Origin: Afipia massiliensis
GTDB taxonomy: Bacteria > Pseudomonadota > Alphaproteobacteria > Rhizobiales > Xanthobacteraceae
Length of the DNA: 64,000 nucleotides
Direction of reading: 5' to 3'
NCBI RefSeq assembly: GCF_014203115.1
Contig: NZ_JACHIJ010000005.1
Location: 372,001-436,000 of the forward strand
Positions 42,823 to 52,402 of this stretch are shown in pieces. The position numbers were made by a program, and so were the translations under genes. Below the pieces are notes generated by a model, which saw nothing but the letters and a program-made list of their open reading frames with translations, made no database searches and had not been told where the DNA came from. Within the stretch, counting starts at the first letter, position 1, and every line of letters begins with the position of its first letter.

Positions 42823-44240
42823 AAGCGCGCGAACCGATGGTTCGAATCGCAACCGCGATTCCAGTGAACGGCCCGTACCCGCCGTACCGCGGCGGGGCAA
42901 CCGTCAGAGCCGGCTTCCCGCGACCGCCTTCCGCGCCGGGCCGCGACACCGCGATGGCCGGCTGGGTCGCAGACCGCATGATTGTCCTGGTGATGCTGCT
43001 TGCGGTAACCGCGACATTCACGTTGTCGTCGGCGATGCTGACCAACTGGAAGATTCACTACCTGACCGCGGGCGGTGGCTTCTACGAGAAATTTCATCCG
43101 GCAACCGGCCTAACATTCCTCGCCTTCGGGCTTCTGCTGCTGCGTCACGGCGATCCGGTCGGCGAGATCGACCGCATGTTCTCCCGGTCGAAACTGATTC
43201 TTCTCTATCTCGGATGCTGGTCATTCCTGCTCGTTCAGATGTTCGTGTTGAATCGCCCGTTCACCGTCATCATCGACACCTTCCTTCTTCCGGTCGTGTT
43301 GTGCCTCGTGATCTGGCGTCTGTCCCCGATGCAGCGGAACCCGCTGATTTGGGCGACGCATTTGACCATCCTGCTGAATGTTTGCCTCGGCTACTACGAA
43401 TACTTTTCCGGCCACCGGCTGATCCCCCTGACGCTCGGTAACGTGCTGGTGGTTGGGGAATGGCGTGCCTCGGCGTTGCTCGGACACCCGTTGACCGCGT
43501 CGGGGCTTGTTGGCGGGTACATTCTCGCTCTGATTCTTCGCCCCGCCCTTTGCCCCATCCCCATGCTTCGCATTCCGCTGATCGCATTCAGTCTCGGATC
43601 GTTGATGGCATTCGGCGGCCGAACCGCTCTGGTCACAGTGCTGCTGCTGTTGGGTTCTGTCGTAGCAAAGGAAGTTTGGCTGATCCTGCGCGGAAAGCGG
43701 GTTTCGCTTCCGACGGTGATCGCTACCCTCTGCCTGCTGTTTGTCGCGGCCGCGGGGATCTTCGCAGCATTCGATCTCGGTATTTTCGACAAGATGCTGC
43801 TGCGCTTTTCGTCGGACAAGGGCAGTGCGCTGGCGCGCTTTGCGACATTCAACCTGCTATCCCATTTCGACTGGCATGAGCTGATACTGGGGCCGAATCC
43901 CACCCGCGTGAATGCATTGCAGGCACAGCTCGGCCTCAACTATGGAATCGAGAACTTCTGGATTTCCTGCATCGTCCAGTTCGGCCTCATTCACACCATT
44001 CTGCTGACGATTGGCCTGATCGCCCTCTTCGTGGAAATTATCAGACGCGCGCACCCCGCAGTGTGGGCGATCGTCCTGCTGATACTGGTGATCGCGGCGA
44101 GCTCCGTCAGTTTCTCGTCCAAGAACATCCAGCTTGCCCAATTCATCATCCTCATCACGCTGCTGCTGCCGCGTGATCCATCCGGCGCCACACCGGCGTT
44201 GCGGACCGGTTCCGGCAAGCCAATCCGGATTCAGCGATGA
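42819..44240 (+). CDS. Polysaccharide polymerase, VpsF/Wzy-like
   Basis: A 473-residue multi-spanning membrane protein with about 10 to 12 hydrophobic helices between residues 50 and 455 and an N-terminal cytoplasmic tail rich in Arg and Pro. A large periplasmic loop near 330-375 and the ERHP-like polar loops fit O-antigen ligase/polymerase folds; the whole resembles the VpsF family. It should join lipid-linked repeat units in the periplasm. Its ATG overlaps the kinase stop (ATGA). Sequence divergence in Wzy proteins keeps this from being certain. Confidence 0.85.
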   Translation: MKAREPMVRIATAIPVNGPYPPYRGGATVRAGFPRPPSAPGRDTAMAGWVADRMIVLVMLLAVTATFTLSSAMLTNWKIHYLTAGGGFYEKFHPATGLTFLAFGLLLLRHGDPVGEIDRMFSRSKLILLYLGCWSFLLVQMFVLNRPFTVIIDTFLLPVVLCLVIWRLSPMQRNPLIWATHLTILLNVCLGYYEYFSGHRLIPLTLGNVLVVGEWRASALLGHPLTASGLVGGYILALILRPALCPIPMLRIPLIAFSLGSLMAFGGRTALVTVLLLLGSVVAKEVWLILRGKRVSLPTVIATLCLLFVAAAGIFAAFDLGIFDKMLLRFSSDKGSALARFATFNLLSHFDWHELILGPNPTRVNALQAQLGLNYGIENFWISCIVQFGLIHTILLTIGLIALFVEIIRRAHPAVWAIVLLILVIAASSVSFSSKNIQLAQFIILITLLLPRDPSGATPALRTGSGKPIRIQR

Positions 44241-44259
44241 ACTTTGAGATCGGACTCAC

Positions 44260-45357
44260 ATGACCGTTTATGTCGATCACACCCATCTCGGACGTCACGT
44301 CACCGGCCTCGAGCGTATCACGCTTGAGTTGTTCTCTCCGAAGGCGCTTGCACCGCTCGAGGTCGCTCCTGTAACGGCACACGGCACCGGACGGATGATC
44401 GCCACGCAGACATTCGGACTGCCGCTGCGCCTGACGGATCCGTCAGCGATTCTGCTGTGCCCCGGATTTCCGCCCAGCCCACTGTTGCGGCCGTTCGCGG
44501 CGCGCGTCATTCCCTATATTCACGACATGTTTCTGCTGTCCCGCCGCGCCGACCTCAACCGGCGCGCACGGCTTTATATGGCGCCGTCCTTCAGGCTCGC
44601 GGTGCGGAGTTATCCTCGCTTTCTCGTCAATTCCGCCGACACGAAGCGCAAGCTCGCCGCGCACTGCCGGCCCGATGCTGACATCACACTCTATCGCCCG
44701 CCGGTGCGTAACGTGTTCGATTTGCGTCCGGATGGCCGCATCGAAGGGTCCGACCGATCGCCAACGCTTCGTCTCGTCGCGCTCGGCACCGTGGAGCCGC
44801 GCAAGAATTTTGCGGCCGCGGCCCAAATTCTCGCAGCGTTACGCGAACGAGGCTTTGAAAACGCCACGCTTGAGATTGTGGGACGGCGCGGCTGGGGAGA
44901 CGATTGGAATACCTTGGAGCAAAGCCCTGGCGTGATCCTGCACGGATACCAATCGAGCGACCGGGTCCGTCAAATTCTCCAGCGCGCCGATGTTTTCATC
45001 TGCACCTCTCACGAAGAAGGCCTCGGCCTGCCGTTGCTGGAGGCTCAGTATGCAGGCCTTCCCATCATAGCACCCGATGCGGCTATTTTTCACGAGGTGC
45101 TTGATCGATCCGGCATCTTCATCGATCCCAGCGATCCCGCTGCCGCCGCCGGCACAATCACCGCGGCTTTGTCCGAACCGGAATGGCGAACATCGTTTAC
45201 AACATGCGGCGCAGAAAATCTCGCGCGCTGGAATGCGCTGGCGTCAGGAGATCGAGGCGCGGTGATCGACCTGGTTGCAACGCTGTCCCAACGACGAATA
45301 CGCAAAGCCCGGACGCCCGCGCCTCACGATCCCAAAGGTCGAGGCATCATACCGTGA
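44260..45357 (+). CDS. Glycosyltransferase family 4
   Basis: A 365-residue GT-B fold transferase. The C-terminal half has LVALGTVEPRKNFAAAAQIL (about 168-188) and the nucleotide-sugar region CTSHEEGLGLPLLEAQYAGLP (about 247-267) with the E-x7-E pattern of GT4 retaining enzymes. The N-terminus (YVDHTHLGRHVTGLERITLEL) is the acceptor side. The sugar and linkage cannot be read from sequence. It follows the polymerase by 19 bases and precedes the acyltransferase gene in the same direction, so it adds a sugar to the lipid-linked repeat unit on the cytoplasmic face. Confidence 0.93.
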   Translation: MTVYVDHTHLGRHVTGLERITLELFSPKALAPLEVAPVTAHGTGRMIATQTFGLPLRLTDPSAILLCPGFPPSPLLRPFAARVIPYIHDMFLLSRRADLNRRARLYMAPSFRLAVRSYPRFLVNSADTKRKLAAHCRPDADITLYRPPVRNVFDLRPDGRIEGSDRSPTLRLVALGTVEPRKNFAAAAQILAALRERGFENATLEIVGRRGWGDDWNTLEQSPGVILHGYQSSDRVRQILQRADVFICTSHEEGLGLPLLEAQYAGLPIIAPDAAIFHEVLDRSGIFIDPSDPAAAAGTITAALSEPEWRTSFTTCGAENLARWNALASGDRGAVIDLVATLSQRRIRKARTPAPHDPKGRGIIP

Positions 45358-45397
45358 CGAGAAACTTTGTCTGGCGCACGTAATCCGAGGGCGATCA

Positions 45398-47566
45398 TTG
45401 CAGAATCAAAGAAACAACAACATGCGGCATCTGGACGAGTTGCGGATCATCGCCGCCTGCGCCGTCGTCGTTCTGCATTATGCCGACTATGTGAAGGATC
45501 ATCCCGCCGGGCGCTTCATGGTCAGTCACACCCTGCATTTCAATCTGTTTGTTGATCTGTTCTTCGTGGTGTCCGGGTTTGTCATCGCAAGCCAGTATCT
45601 CGGCAAGGTCAATAACCTCTCATCCACAGGGCGGTTCATGTGGCGTCGGCTGGCCCGCATCTATCCGCTTCATCTGGCAACGCTGACGTTCTATATGGCC
45701 ATTGCCGCCGCCGCATACTTCGGGCTTGCCAGGACCGACAATCCTGCGCGCTACCCGTTGTCCGACGTGCCCGCGCAGCTTCTGCTGCTTCACGCGTTCG
45801 ACGGGCAACGGCTGACTTTCAACTTCCCGAGTTGGTCGCTATCGGCTGAGATGTTCTGCTATCTCCTCTTTCCAATCACGGCACTGCTAGCCGCGCGGCG
45901 CAAGGCTCTGGTGATTCCACTTGTGGTGCTTCCCGCTCTTGCAAACAGTGTCTACGTCGCCTTTACCGGCAGCGTATCCTGGGCTGAGTGGATCAACCAG
46001 GGCGGCATCTTCAGAGCGTTGCCCGGATTCAATCTCGGCGTCGCCTGCTATGTGTTCCGGCATCAGATCGCGCGCTGGCCTGTTCTCCCCGGAACTCTGA
46101 CAGCAGGCCTAGCGCTCTTCATTCTTCTGGGCTGGCTGCTGCCCGAGATGGCGGCGCTTGTCGCTGTGTACGCAATCGCGGTGCTCGCGATCCAGCACGA
46201 TTTGTCCGAGACACCAACCATCCTGTCTCACCTGCGGTTCGACCGCGCCTCCGCATATACCTACTCCTGCTACATGCTTCATATTCCCGTCGCCACCATC
46301 GTTCTGACTGTCGGGGCGCGCTATCTGGCGAACACCCCGGAAGGAAAGCTGGCGCTGCTGCCCGTCGCGGTTGTGATGCTCGCAGCATTGAGCATTCTGT
46401 CTTACCGTTTCTTTGAAACACCGCTACGCCGAGCGCTTAATAGCGCGTTCGATCGTCAGTTCCACGCCCAGCGCGGTGGCAACCGTCCCTGCCGGATCGT
46501 CGCAAGGGGGCGCACGATGACAATGACAGCAGCAGCGCGCATTCCGGACAATTGGATTTCGTCACGGGCCGAACCAGCCAGCCGTGATTCCGCGATCGAC
46601 ACCATGCGGGGCATCGCCATCCTGATGGTGATCGGCATCCATTCGCTGCCGCAGCCGCTCGATGCGTCTTGGCCGACCATCCTCGACGCAGCGCTACGGC
46701 CATGCGTTCCGATCTTTCTGTTCGCATCCGGATATCTGACCGCGCGCGCGAATCGCGTTCCCCTCGGGAAGCGGGTCATGACTGCGCTTGTTCCCTATGC
46801 CATCGCCTTCACCGCCGCCTACATCTACATGGCTTGGCACAACCCGGCGATGGATCATCGCGTCACCACAACGATGGCGCGATTCCTGCTCGCCTACGTG
46901 TTCGTCTACTATTATGTCTTCGTCTATCTCGGTTGCACCGTCGGCTTATGGCTGATCTTTCGCTGGGCCAGCATCGACGCCCAGCGATCTTCCCAGTGGG
47001 CCACTCTTTTTGGTCTCTCGATCATATTCGGACTGATTGCCGGAAGTTATCTCGATCCGCTGTTGTTGCGCGCGGGCTTCTCTGAATCGCTCGTTCAGGA
47101 AGCACGCCTGCGTGACATTCCATTCTGGTTTTCCTTCGCGGCGCTGGGAGTTCTATTCGGCAAGGCTGGCGGCGAGGCTGCGCTGCCCAATATGCGCTCG
47201 ATGATCCTCGGCGCGACCCTGATCGCCTATCTCATCTATACAGCAATCAGAATCACGAACCTCGGCGACGCCGCCGACTACGATTCCGTTGCCTTCTTCG
47301 GTTACGCAGCGCTTTTCAGCGTTCTGCTCCTGGCCTTTCGTCCGCGCCTCCCGTTTCTCGCGGCGATCGGATCCGGAAGCTACTTCATCTACCTCTGGCA
47401 CATTTTCATCGTCATGATGCTGCGCGACCACACCTCCCTGCGCGGGTTCGGCGCATTTCCGGACTTCGTGGCTACATACATCATCACGGCGCTCGTCAGC
47501 GTGATGGCTTTGCTGACGATCCGGCGGGTGATGCCGTCCCGCACCTTGCGCTGGCTGGGAGCCTGA
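45398..47566 (+). CDS. Tandem double acyltransferase-3 protein (two domains in one frame)
   Basis: A 722-residue membrane protein with two complete acyltransferase-3 domains. Domain 1 (about 9-345) begins HLDELRIIAACAVVVLHY, with the LH of the catalytic His motif, and ends SYRFFETPLRRAL. Domain 2 (about 385-720) begins AIDTMRGIAILMVIGIHSL and ends RRVMPS. Each has about ten membrane helices. Acyltransferase-3 proteins move acetyl or other acyl groups to sugar hydroxyls on the outer face. Start TTG at 45398 chosen for GAGGG 6 bases before it; ATG at 45422 is the alternative. Between the domains is AGGGGG then ATG at 46517, so the second may also be made alone. Confidence 0.88.
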   Translation: MQNQRNNNMRHLDELRIIAACAVVVLHYADYVKDHPAGRFMVSHTLHFNLFVDLFFVVSGFVIASQYLGKVNNLSSTGRFMWRRLARIYPLHLATLTFYMAIAAAAYFGLARTDNPARYPLSDVPAQLLLLHAFDGQRLTFNFPSWSLSAEMFCYLLFPITALLAARRKALVIPLVVLPALANSVYVAFTGSVSWAEWINQGGIFRALPGFNLGVACYVFRHQIARWPVLPGTLTAGLALFILLGWLLPEMAALVAVYAIAVLAIQHDLSETPTILSHLRFDRASAYTYSCYMLHIPVATIVLTVGARYLANTPEGKLALLPVAVVMLAALSILSYRFFETPLRRALNSAFDRQFHAQRGGNRPCRIVARGRTMTMTAAARIPDNWISSRAEPASRDSAIDTMRGIAILMVIGIHSLPQPLDASWPTILDAALRPCVPIFLFASGYLTARANRVPLGKRVMTALVPYAIAFTAAYIYMAWHNPAMDHRVTTTMARFLLAYVFVYYYVFVYLGCTVGLWLIFRWASIDAQRSSQWATLFGLSIIFGLIAGSYLDPLLLRAGFSESLVQEARLRDIPFWFSFAALGVLFGKAGGEAALPNMRSMILGATLIAYLIYTAIRITNLGDAADYDSVAFFGYAALFSVLLLAFRPRLPFLAAIGSGSYFIYLWHIFIVMMLRDHTSLRGFGAFPDFVATYIITALVSVMALLTIRRVMPSRTLRWLGA
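46505..46519 (+). promoter_or_regulatory. Internal ribosome-binding site and ATG before acyltransferase domain 2
   Basis: AGGGGG at 46505-46510 lies 6 bases before ATG at 46517, in frame with the long reading frame and at the exact domain junction (MTMTAAARIPDN). It fits the start of a once separate second gene. Confidence 0.6.
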
Positions 47567-47568
47567 TC

Positions 47569-49008
47569 ATGCTTTTGAAACACACGCTCCTCTATATGCC
47601 CGCGCAGATCATCGGTCCGCTATTCCAGCTGATCGCAATGGTCGTCTGGACCCATGTCGTCAACGAACACACCCTTGGCGTCATCACGCTGGTCACGGCC
47701 ACCCACGAACTTCTGCAGATCGGATTTCTTGCGTGGTGGTCCCAGTACGCCTTGCGCTTTTTCGGACGCTTCCAGAGCGGGGAAGAAGCGCAACGGTTTT
47801 ACAGAACCGAGAATTTGATTCTTCTGATCTCTGTCATCATTCAGAGCGTCGCGATCATCGGCATCCTGTTCCTGGTGATTTCACCGGACGCCAGCACCGG
47901 CCTGCTCGTTGCAGCGGTCGCCTACGTCGTGACCCGCTCGCTTAATCTCTACATCGGCGAACGCGCCCGCGTGCAGCAGCAGATCGGCGTCTACTCGATC
48001 CAGCAGATCGTCGGACCGGCCGCGGGTTTTCTGATCGGCCTGCTCATGATCAAATTGCTCGGTCAGGGTCCCGAATGGCCGCTCGCCGGCTATGCTATAG
48101 CCCAGCTTGTCGCGGCGTTGGTCGTCCTTCCAAGGATCGGTTTTGGCCGGAGCCTTTGGCCGATCGACCGAAAGATCATCAATCATGCCCTGCACTACGG
48201 AATCCCCCTGATTGTCGGGGGCGGGCTGAGCTGGATCGGCCTCAACGCGTCGCGCTTTGTCGTCAACGACATGCTAGGCGTTGCCGCGGCGGGCCTGTTC
48301 GCCGTCGGTTACGGTCTCGGCCAGCGGGCTGCGGCCGTGGCCGCGATGCTGGTGACGGCGGCCGCTTTCCCGATCGCGGTGAAGCGCATGGAGGACAGTG
48401 GCAGCAAGGCGGCGATGCAGCAGCTGTCGGACAACAGCGCGCTGCTCATTGCTGTCCTTGCACCAAGCATCTTGGGAATCTTCATGCTGCGCGCTGAAAT
48501 TGTTCATCTGCTGATCGCAGCTCCCTTCCAGCAGGTGACGCTCGCTGTTCTGCCGTTGGCCGTTCTGGCCGGAGCGATTCGAAACCTGCGCGCCCATTTC
48601 GGCGATCAGGTCTTTCTCCTGCATAGTCGTACACGCCTGATGATCGCGGTTGCGAGCATCGACGCGCTGGTGACGGTGGCGCTGAGCTTCGTCTTTATCT
48701 GGTATTGGGGAATCGTCGGCGGCGCCGTTGCAACGGTCATCGCGGCATCGGCAGCCGCGATTGCGAGCTTCACGATCGGTCTCTCGCAATTCAGCCTGAG
48801 GCTACCGCTCGGTCATCTCCTCCGCATCGCCATTGCGACGATTGCAATGGGATGCCTGCTGCGGCTTCTGCCCGAGGCCAAGAACATCGCCACCATGGCC
48901 GCGCATATTGCGACGGGTGCCACCTCATACATCGCCGCCCTTGCCCTGCTCTATGCGCCAACCCTGTTCAAGATGTTTCGCACACGACCACAGCGATCCA
49001 GTAGCTGA
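47569..49008 (+). CDS. Wzx-type polysaccharide flippase
   Basis: A 479-residue membrane protein with about 12 to 14 helices spread over its whole length, of the MATE-like polysaccharide transporter superfamily. It should turn lipid-linked repeat units across the inner membrane for the polymerase. The first helices contain PAQIIGPLFQLIAMVVWTHVV and the helix-breaking prolines and charged residues typical of the family. It starts 2 bases after the stop of the double acyltransferase and ends 10 bases before the stop of the convergent GH10 gene. Confidence 0.93.
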   Translation: MLLKHTLLYMPAQIIGPLFQLIAMVVWTHVVNEHTLGVITLVTATHELLQIGFLAWWSQYALRFFGRFQSGEEAQRFYRTENLILLISVIIQSVAIIGILFLVISPDASTGLLVAAVAYVVTRSLNLYIGERARVQQQIGVYSIQQIVGPAAGFLIGLLMIKLLGQGPEWPLAGYAIAQLVAALVVLPRIGFGRSLWPIDRKIINHALHYGIPLIVGGGLSWIGLNASRFVVNDMLGVAAAGLFAVGYGLGQRAAAVAAMLVTAAAFPIAVKRMEDSGSKAAMQQLSDNSALLIAVLAPSILGIFMLRAEIVHLLIAAPFQQVTLAVLPLAVLAGAIRNLRAHFGDQVFLLHSRTRLMIAVASIDALVTVALSFVFIWYWGIVGGAVATVIAASAAAIASFTIGLSQFSLRLPLGHLLRIAIATIAMGCLLRLLPEAKNIATMAAHIATGATSYIAALALLYAPTLFKMFRTRPQRSSS

Positions 49009-49018
49009 GGGCCGCACC

Positions 49019-50119
49019 CTATGCTTTCTTCGCATTCCGGAATGCGCGCGCCATCGCAAACCAAAGCGGCTTTCTTTGATTGGCATCATCAAACGGCAAT
49101 GGCCGGGGAAGTCGCTCGGCCAGCGGATTCTTCTTCTTAGCTGCGTCCGTATAGAAGGAATAGTTGTCTGCAAGCTCCCACGCGACCACCATCTTCACCG
49201 CCGGGATGCGCAACACCGTGTTGAGAAACTTTTCACCCGTGTCCGCGATCATCGCGTCGCGCGTCGGAATATCGTCCGGGAACGTGTCGTCCCGCACGTC
49301 AAACTCGGTGATGTAGATGTCCACCTTGCGCTCGGCGAGGGCATGCACGAAATCCGCGAAGCGCTCCGCATCGTGGGGGTAGCGCGGCTGAAGGTGTCCC
49401 TGCAGGCCGACTGCATGGAGCGGAACCCCTGCGTCCTTCAGTTCGTCGACCAGACGCAACAGGCCCTCGCGAATGGCTCGTCCGACGTCGTCATCCCGCT
49501 CTGTATGCGCCTCGTTGAGGACGAATTTAGTCTTCTTGTCTGCAAGCGCCGCCCGTTCGAACGCTCGCCGCACATATCCGGTTCCGAACGCGTCGTACCA
49601 TGGGCCGAGCCGATATCCGCCCGGCGCCTTGTGTCCCGGCCAGAACGGCTCATTAACGACATCCCACGACTGCAGTTTTCCGGCGTAACGCGCAGCGACC
49701 TCCTCGACATAACCGTCGAAGAATGTCCGCCGCTCCGCGCTGCTCATGCTCTTGATCCATGCGGGAACCCACTCGTTCCAAACAAGGCAGTGGCCGCGCA
49801 TTGGAATCCTGTTGCTTGCACAGAATTTCAGCAAACGATCCGCGCTCTCGAATCGCTTGGGTCCGGGCTGCGGCGCGATCGTGCCCATTTTCATGGCTAC
49901 ATCGGTCGTCACGATTCGCGCATGCGTCGTATAGAGCTCGCGATATGCAACATCCTTGTCGATCACAGGACCTGCAGCGGCCCCGAACACGAATCCATTT
50001 TCTGCCGCAATCGCGCCAAGACTTTCACCCGCCGCAACAGATGGCGTGGTGATACGCGATGCAACTCCCGCGCCAGCGAGTATCGACATCGCCTGTCGCC
50101 GCGAAATCTTCACATGCAT
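49019..50119 (-). CDS. Endo-beta-1,4-glycanase, GH10 (xylanase family), exported
   Basis: A 366-residue glycoside hydrolase of family 10. A twin-arginine signal (KISRRQAMSILAGAGVAS) covers about residues 4-30, so export through Tat is expected. The acid/base Glu is in WDVVNEPFW (about 155) and the nucleophile Glu in IYITEFDVRDD (about 265); length and both motifs are complete. Family 10 enzymes cut beta-1,4 xylan and sometimes beta-1,4 glucan. Set against the grain inside an exopolysaccharide locus, it more likely trims the cell's own polymer than plant xylan. GGAGAT precedes the ATG at 50119. Confidence 0.93.
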   Translation of the reverse strand: MHVKISRRQAMSILAGAGVASRITTPSVAAGESLGAIAAENGFVFGAAAGPVIDKDVAYRELYTTHARIVTTDVAMKMGTIAPQPGPKRFESADRLLKFCASNRIPMRGHCLVWNEWVPAWIKSMSSAERRTFFDGYVEEVAARYAGKLQSWDVVNEPFWPGHKAPGGYRLGPWYDAFGTGYVRRAFERAALADKKTKFVLNEAHTERDDDVGRAIREGLLRLVDELKDAGVPLHAVGLQGHLQPRYPHDAERFADFVHALAERKVDIYITEFDVRDDTFPDDIPTRDAMIADTGEKFLNTVLRIPAVKMVVAWELADNYSFYTDAAKKKNPLAERLPRPLPFDDANQRKPLWFAMARAFRNAKKA

Positions 50120-50323
50120 GGCAGATCTCCATTGCGAGAATGATTTTGTTTCATCGTCAACGCGTTTCGCAAACGAGACGCCATCGTTGCGACGCAATGG
50201 TGCGATTTCGTGACTGTGTTGGTGAAGAGAGAAAACTTTTACTCAAAGTTCCGATCGTCACCGCGAATGACGTCGGCGTTATGAGCAAGCGTTACTCGAC
50301 CACATTGTCATTGGGGACTCGAC

Positions 50324-51118
50324 ATGATGGAATCGCAGGCGCACGAATCGCGCGACATGACTGTCGATGGCATCGCCATCAACATTCTCTCAATGCCGGA
50401 GGCCGTGTCGTCCATCGTGTCGGCGGCACAGACCGGCGACAGCTTCAGCGTTTGTACACTCAATCTCGATCACGTTGCGCAGTTGCAACAGCGGCCTGAC
50501 TTCCGGGCAGCCTATCGCCGCGCCCGCTTTGTCACCGCCGATGGTTTTCCGATTGTTGCGCTGGGACGTCTCGCCGGCACGAAGATCGAACGAACGACCG
50601 GCGCCGATCTGGTCGAACCTCTTTGCGAGCAGGCCGGAAGCAAAAACATTCCTGTCTATCTGCTGGGCTCCAACCGCCTGACACTTCATCGCACAGCAAG
50701 GCGGCTGGCGAGCCGTTTCAAGGGACTTCAGATCGTCGGCTACGACGCGCCAGGCGGCAATTTCGATCCCTACTCGGACGAAGCTGACCGCGCGATTGAA
50801 GGCATCCGCAAATCAGGCGCCAGACTTTGCTTTGTCGCGCTCGGCGCACCGCGGCAGGAAATCTTCGCTGCGCGCTGTCTCGACAGACTTCCCGGCGTCG
50901 GATTGCTCTGCATCGGAGCCGCTCTGGACTTCATCGCCCATACGCAGAATCGCGCTCCGCTGATCACACAGAAGATTGGCCTCGAATGGGCGTGGCGAAT
51001 GCTGCGCGATCCGCGTCGGCTGGGCCCGCGCTATGCACGGTGCATGTCTATCGTTCCACGTTTGGTCGCAAGCAGTATCCCGCAGATCGTAAACGCCCGG
51101 ACAAGGAAAGCGGCATGA
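50324..51118 (+). CDS. WecB/TagA/CpsF glycosyltransferase (GT26)
   Basis: A 264-residue GT26 transferase. The substrate-binding stretch FVTADGFPIVALGRLAGTKIERTTGADLV (about 68-96) and VALGAPRQEIFAARCL (about 172-187) are the family marks. GumM of xanthan synthesis and AceB-like proteins of acetan belong here and use UDP-glucose or related donors; the mannosaminyl transferases WecG and TagA are others. The start is ATG at 50324, with GGGGA about nine bases upstream. Divergent from GH10; the next gene starts within its stop (ATGA), so it heads an operon of three transferases. Confidence 0.93.
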   Translation: MMESQAHESRDMTVDGIAINILSMPEAVSSIVSAAQTGDSFSVCTLNLDHVAQLQQRPDFRAAYRRARFVTADGFPIVALGRLAGTKIERTTGADLVEPLCEQAGSKNIPVYLLGSNRLTLHRTARRLASRFKGLQIVGYDAPGGNFDPYSDEADRAIEGIRKSGARLCFVALGAPRQEIFAARCLDRLPGVGLLCIGAALDFIAHTQNRAPLITQKIGLEWAWRMLRDPRRLGPRYARCMSIVPRLVASSIPQIVNARTRKAA

Positions 51119-52392
51119 CATCCACGGTTACACTGGCTCAACGCGCCCGAAATACTCACCTCACGCCCCCGCGGTATCAGATTTGCCTGATTCATCCGTT
51201 CGATCCGCGCGGGGAGAAGGTCGGCGGGCTGGAAACCTACATCCGGGACTTCATCACATTCCATCCGACCGATACCGATCTTCTTTTCATCGGCGTCGAT
51301 TCCGTCGGCGACCTTAAACTCGGCGAGATTCATAAACTCACCTTCAGGGGACGCACATTCGATTTCCTGCCCATCCTGCGCTATTCGGATGGCCAGGCGC
51401 GCGAGGCGGCCCGTTCGATCGCCGCGTCACTCACCGGCCAGTTTTTCGTAGCCCTTCTGCGCAACTTCGGTCTGGTCTCGAAACTTATCCGCTCTCGGCG
51501 GTGCTCGATCGACCTGCGCCGGGTCGAATTTTCGTGGCTGCCGGCAGTCCTTCGCCTTCCCTTTATTCAGATGCTTCACGGCGAGGGCGTTCCGAAACTC
51601 CAGATGGACTCGCTATTGCGCAGATATTCGTTCGTCCACAACGCAGGCGAGCGCTTCGCCATGGCGACCAGCGCAAAGTTTCTTTGCGTGAACCCGTACA
51701 TCACCGAACGTCTGCAGAAGGAATACCCGCGGCAGCGGGACAAGATCGACACGCTGTGGACCTGGGTCAACACCGAGATTTTTCGGCCGCAGCCCCTGCC
51801 CCGCGATACTGCGCCATTCCGTATTGTCTTTGCGGGCCGCCTCGACGAGTTCAAGGACCCGCCACTGATGTTCCAGACGATCGACCGCTTGCGTCAGGTG
51901 ATGCCGGAGAAGGTCGAATTTCACTACATCGGAACCAGCGATCCACACCGGTTCTCCGAGTTCGCGGCGATCGAGGCGATCACTGTCCGCCACGGATTCA
52001 AGGATGCAGTCGGAATGGCCGCAACCCTTGCATCTGCGCATGCCGGAATCCTGACATCGGAATTCGAAGGAATGCCACGGTTCGTCCTCGAGACATTGGC
52101 GGTCGGCCGCCCGGTCGTCTCCACGCACCTGCCGCAGCTTGAAGCCGTCATTCGAGACGGCGAGTCCGGCTATCTGGTTCCGCGAAGCGATTCGAGAGCC
52201 GACATAGTCGAACGGCTGGTGCATCGCTTCATCAATGTTCGCGATGCCATCGCCCGTGGCGAGATGGATTCATCGCGGATCGCGGCCAGCATCCGGACCT
52301 TCACGCCAAGCACCCAGCTAGCCCGCGTCTTCCGCTATCACCAGGAAATCCAAAACACCCGCGGCCTGATGGCCAATCCGCTCGCTTACTGA
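51115..52392 (+). CDS. Glycosyltransferase family 4
   Basis: A 425-residue GT-B transferase. The acceptor half has HPFDPRGEKVGGLETYIRDF (about 25-44). The donor half has IVFAGRLDEFKDPPLMFQTID (about 240-260) and TSEFEGMPRFVLETLAVGRPVV (about 316-338), the E-x7-E region of GT4. The start overlaps the GT26 stop by ATGA, which fixes it against a longer frame that would run inside the previous gene. Donor unknown; GDP-mannose from ManC is plausible. It is 10 bases from the next transferase. Confidence 0.92.
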   Translation: MTSTVTLAQRARNTHLTPPRYQICLIHPFDPRGEKVGGLETYIRDFITFHPTDTDLLFIGVDSVGDLKLGEIHKLTFRGRTFDFLPILRYSDGQAREAARSIAASLTGQFFVALLRNFGLVSKLIRSRRCSIDLRRVEFSWLPAVLRLPFIQMLHGEGVPKLQMDSLLRRYSFVHNAGERFAMATSAKFLCVNPYITERLQKEYPRQRDKIDTLWTWVNTEIFRPQPLPRDTAPFRIVFAGRLDEFKDPPLMFQTIDRLRQVMPEKVEFHYIGTSDPHRFSEFAAIEAITVRHGFKDAVGMAATLASAHAGILTSEFEGMPRFVLETLAVGRPVVSTHLPQLEAVIRDGESGYLVPRSDSRADIVERLVHRFINVRDAIARGEMDSSRIAASIRTFTPSTQLARVFRYHQEIQNTRGLMANPLAY

Positions 52393-52402
52393 GGACGCAG
52401 CC

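Noticed and set aside
48833-50143. 436-codon plus-strand frame opposite the GH10 gene
   Set aside because: Antisense to GH10, which has both catalytic motifs and a signal peptide; the frame also runs through the flippase end.
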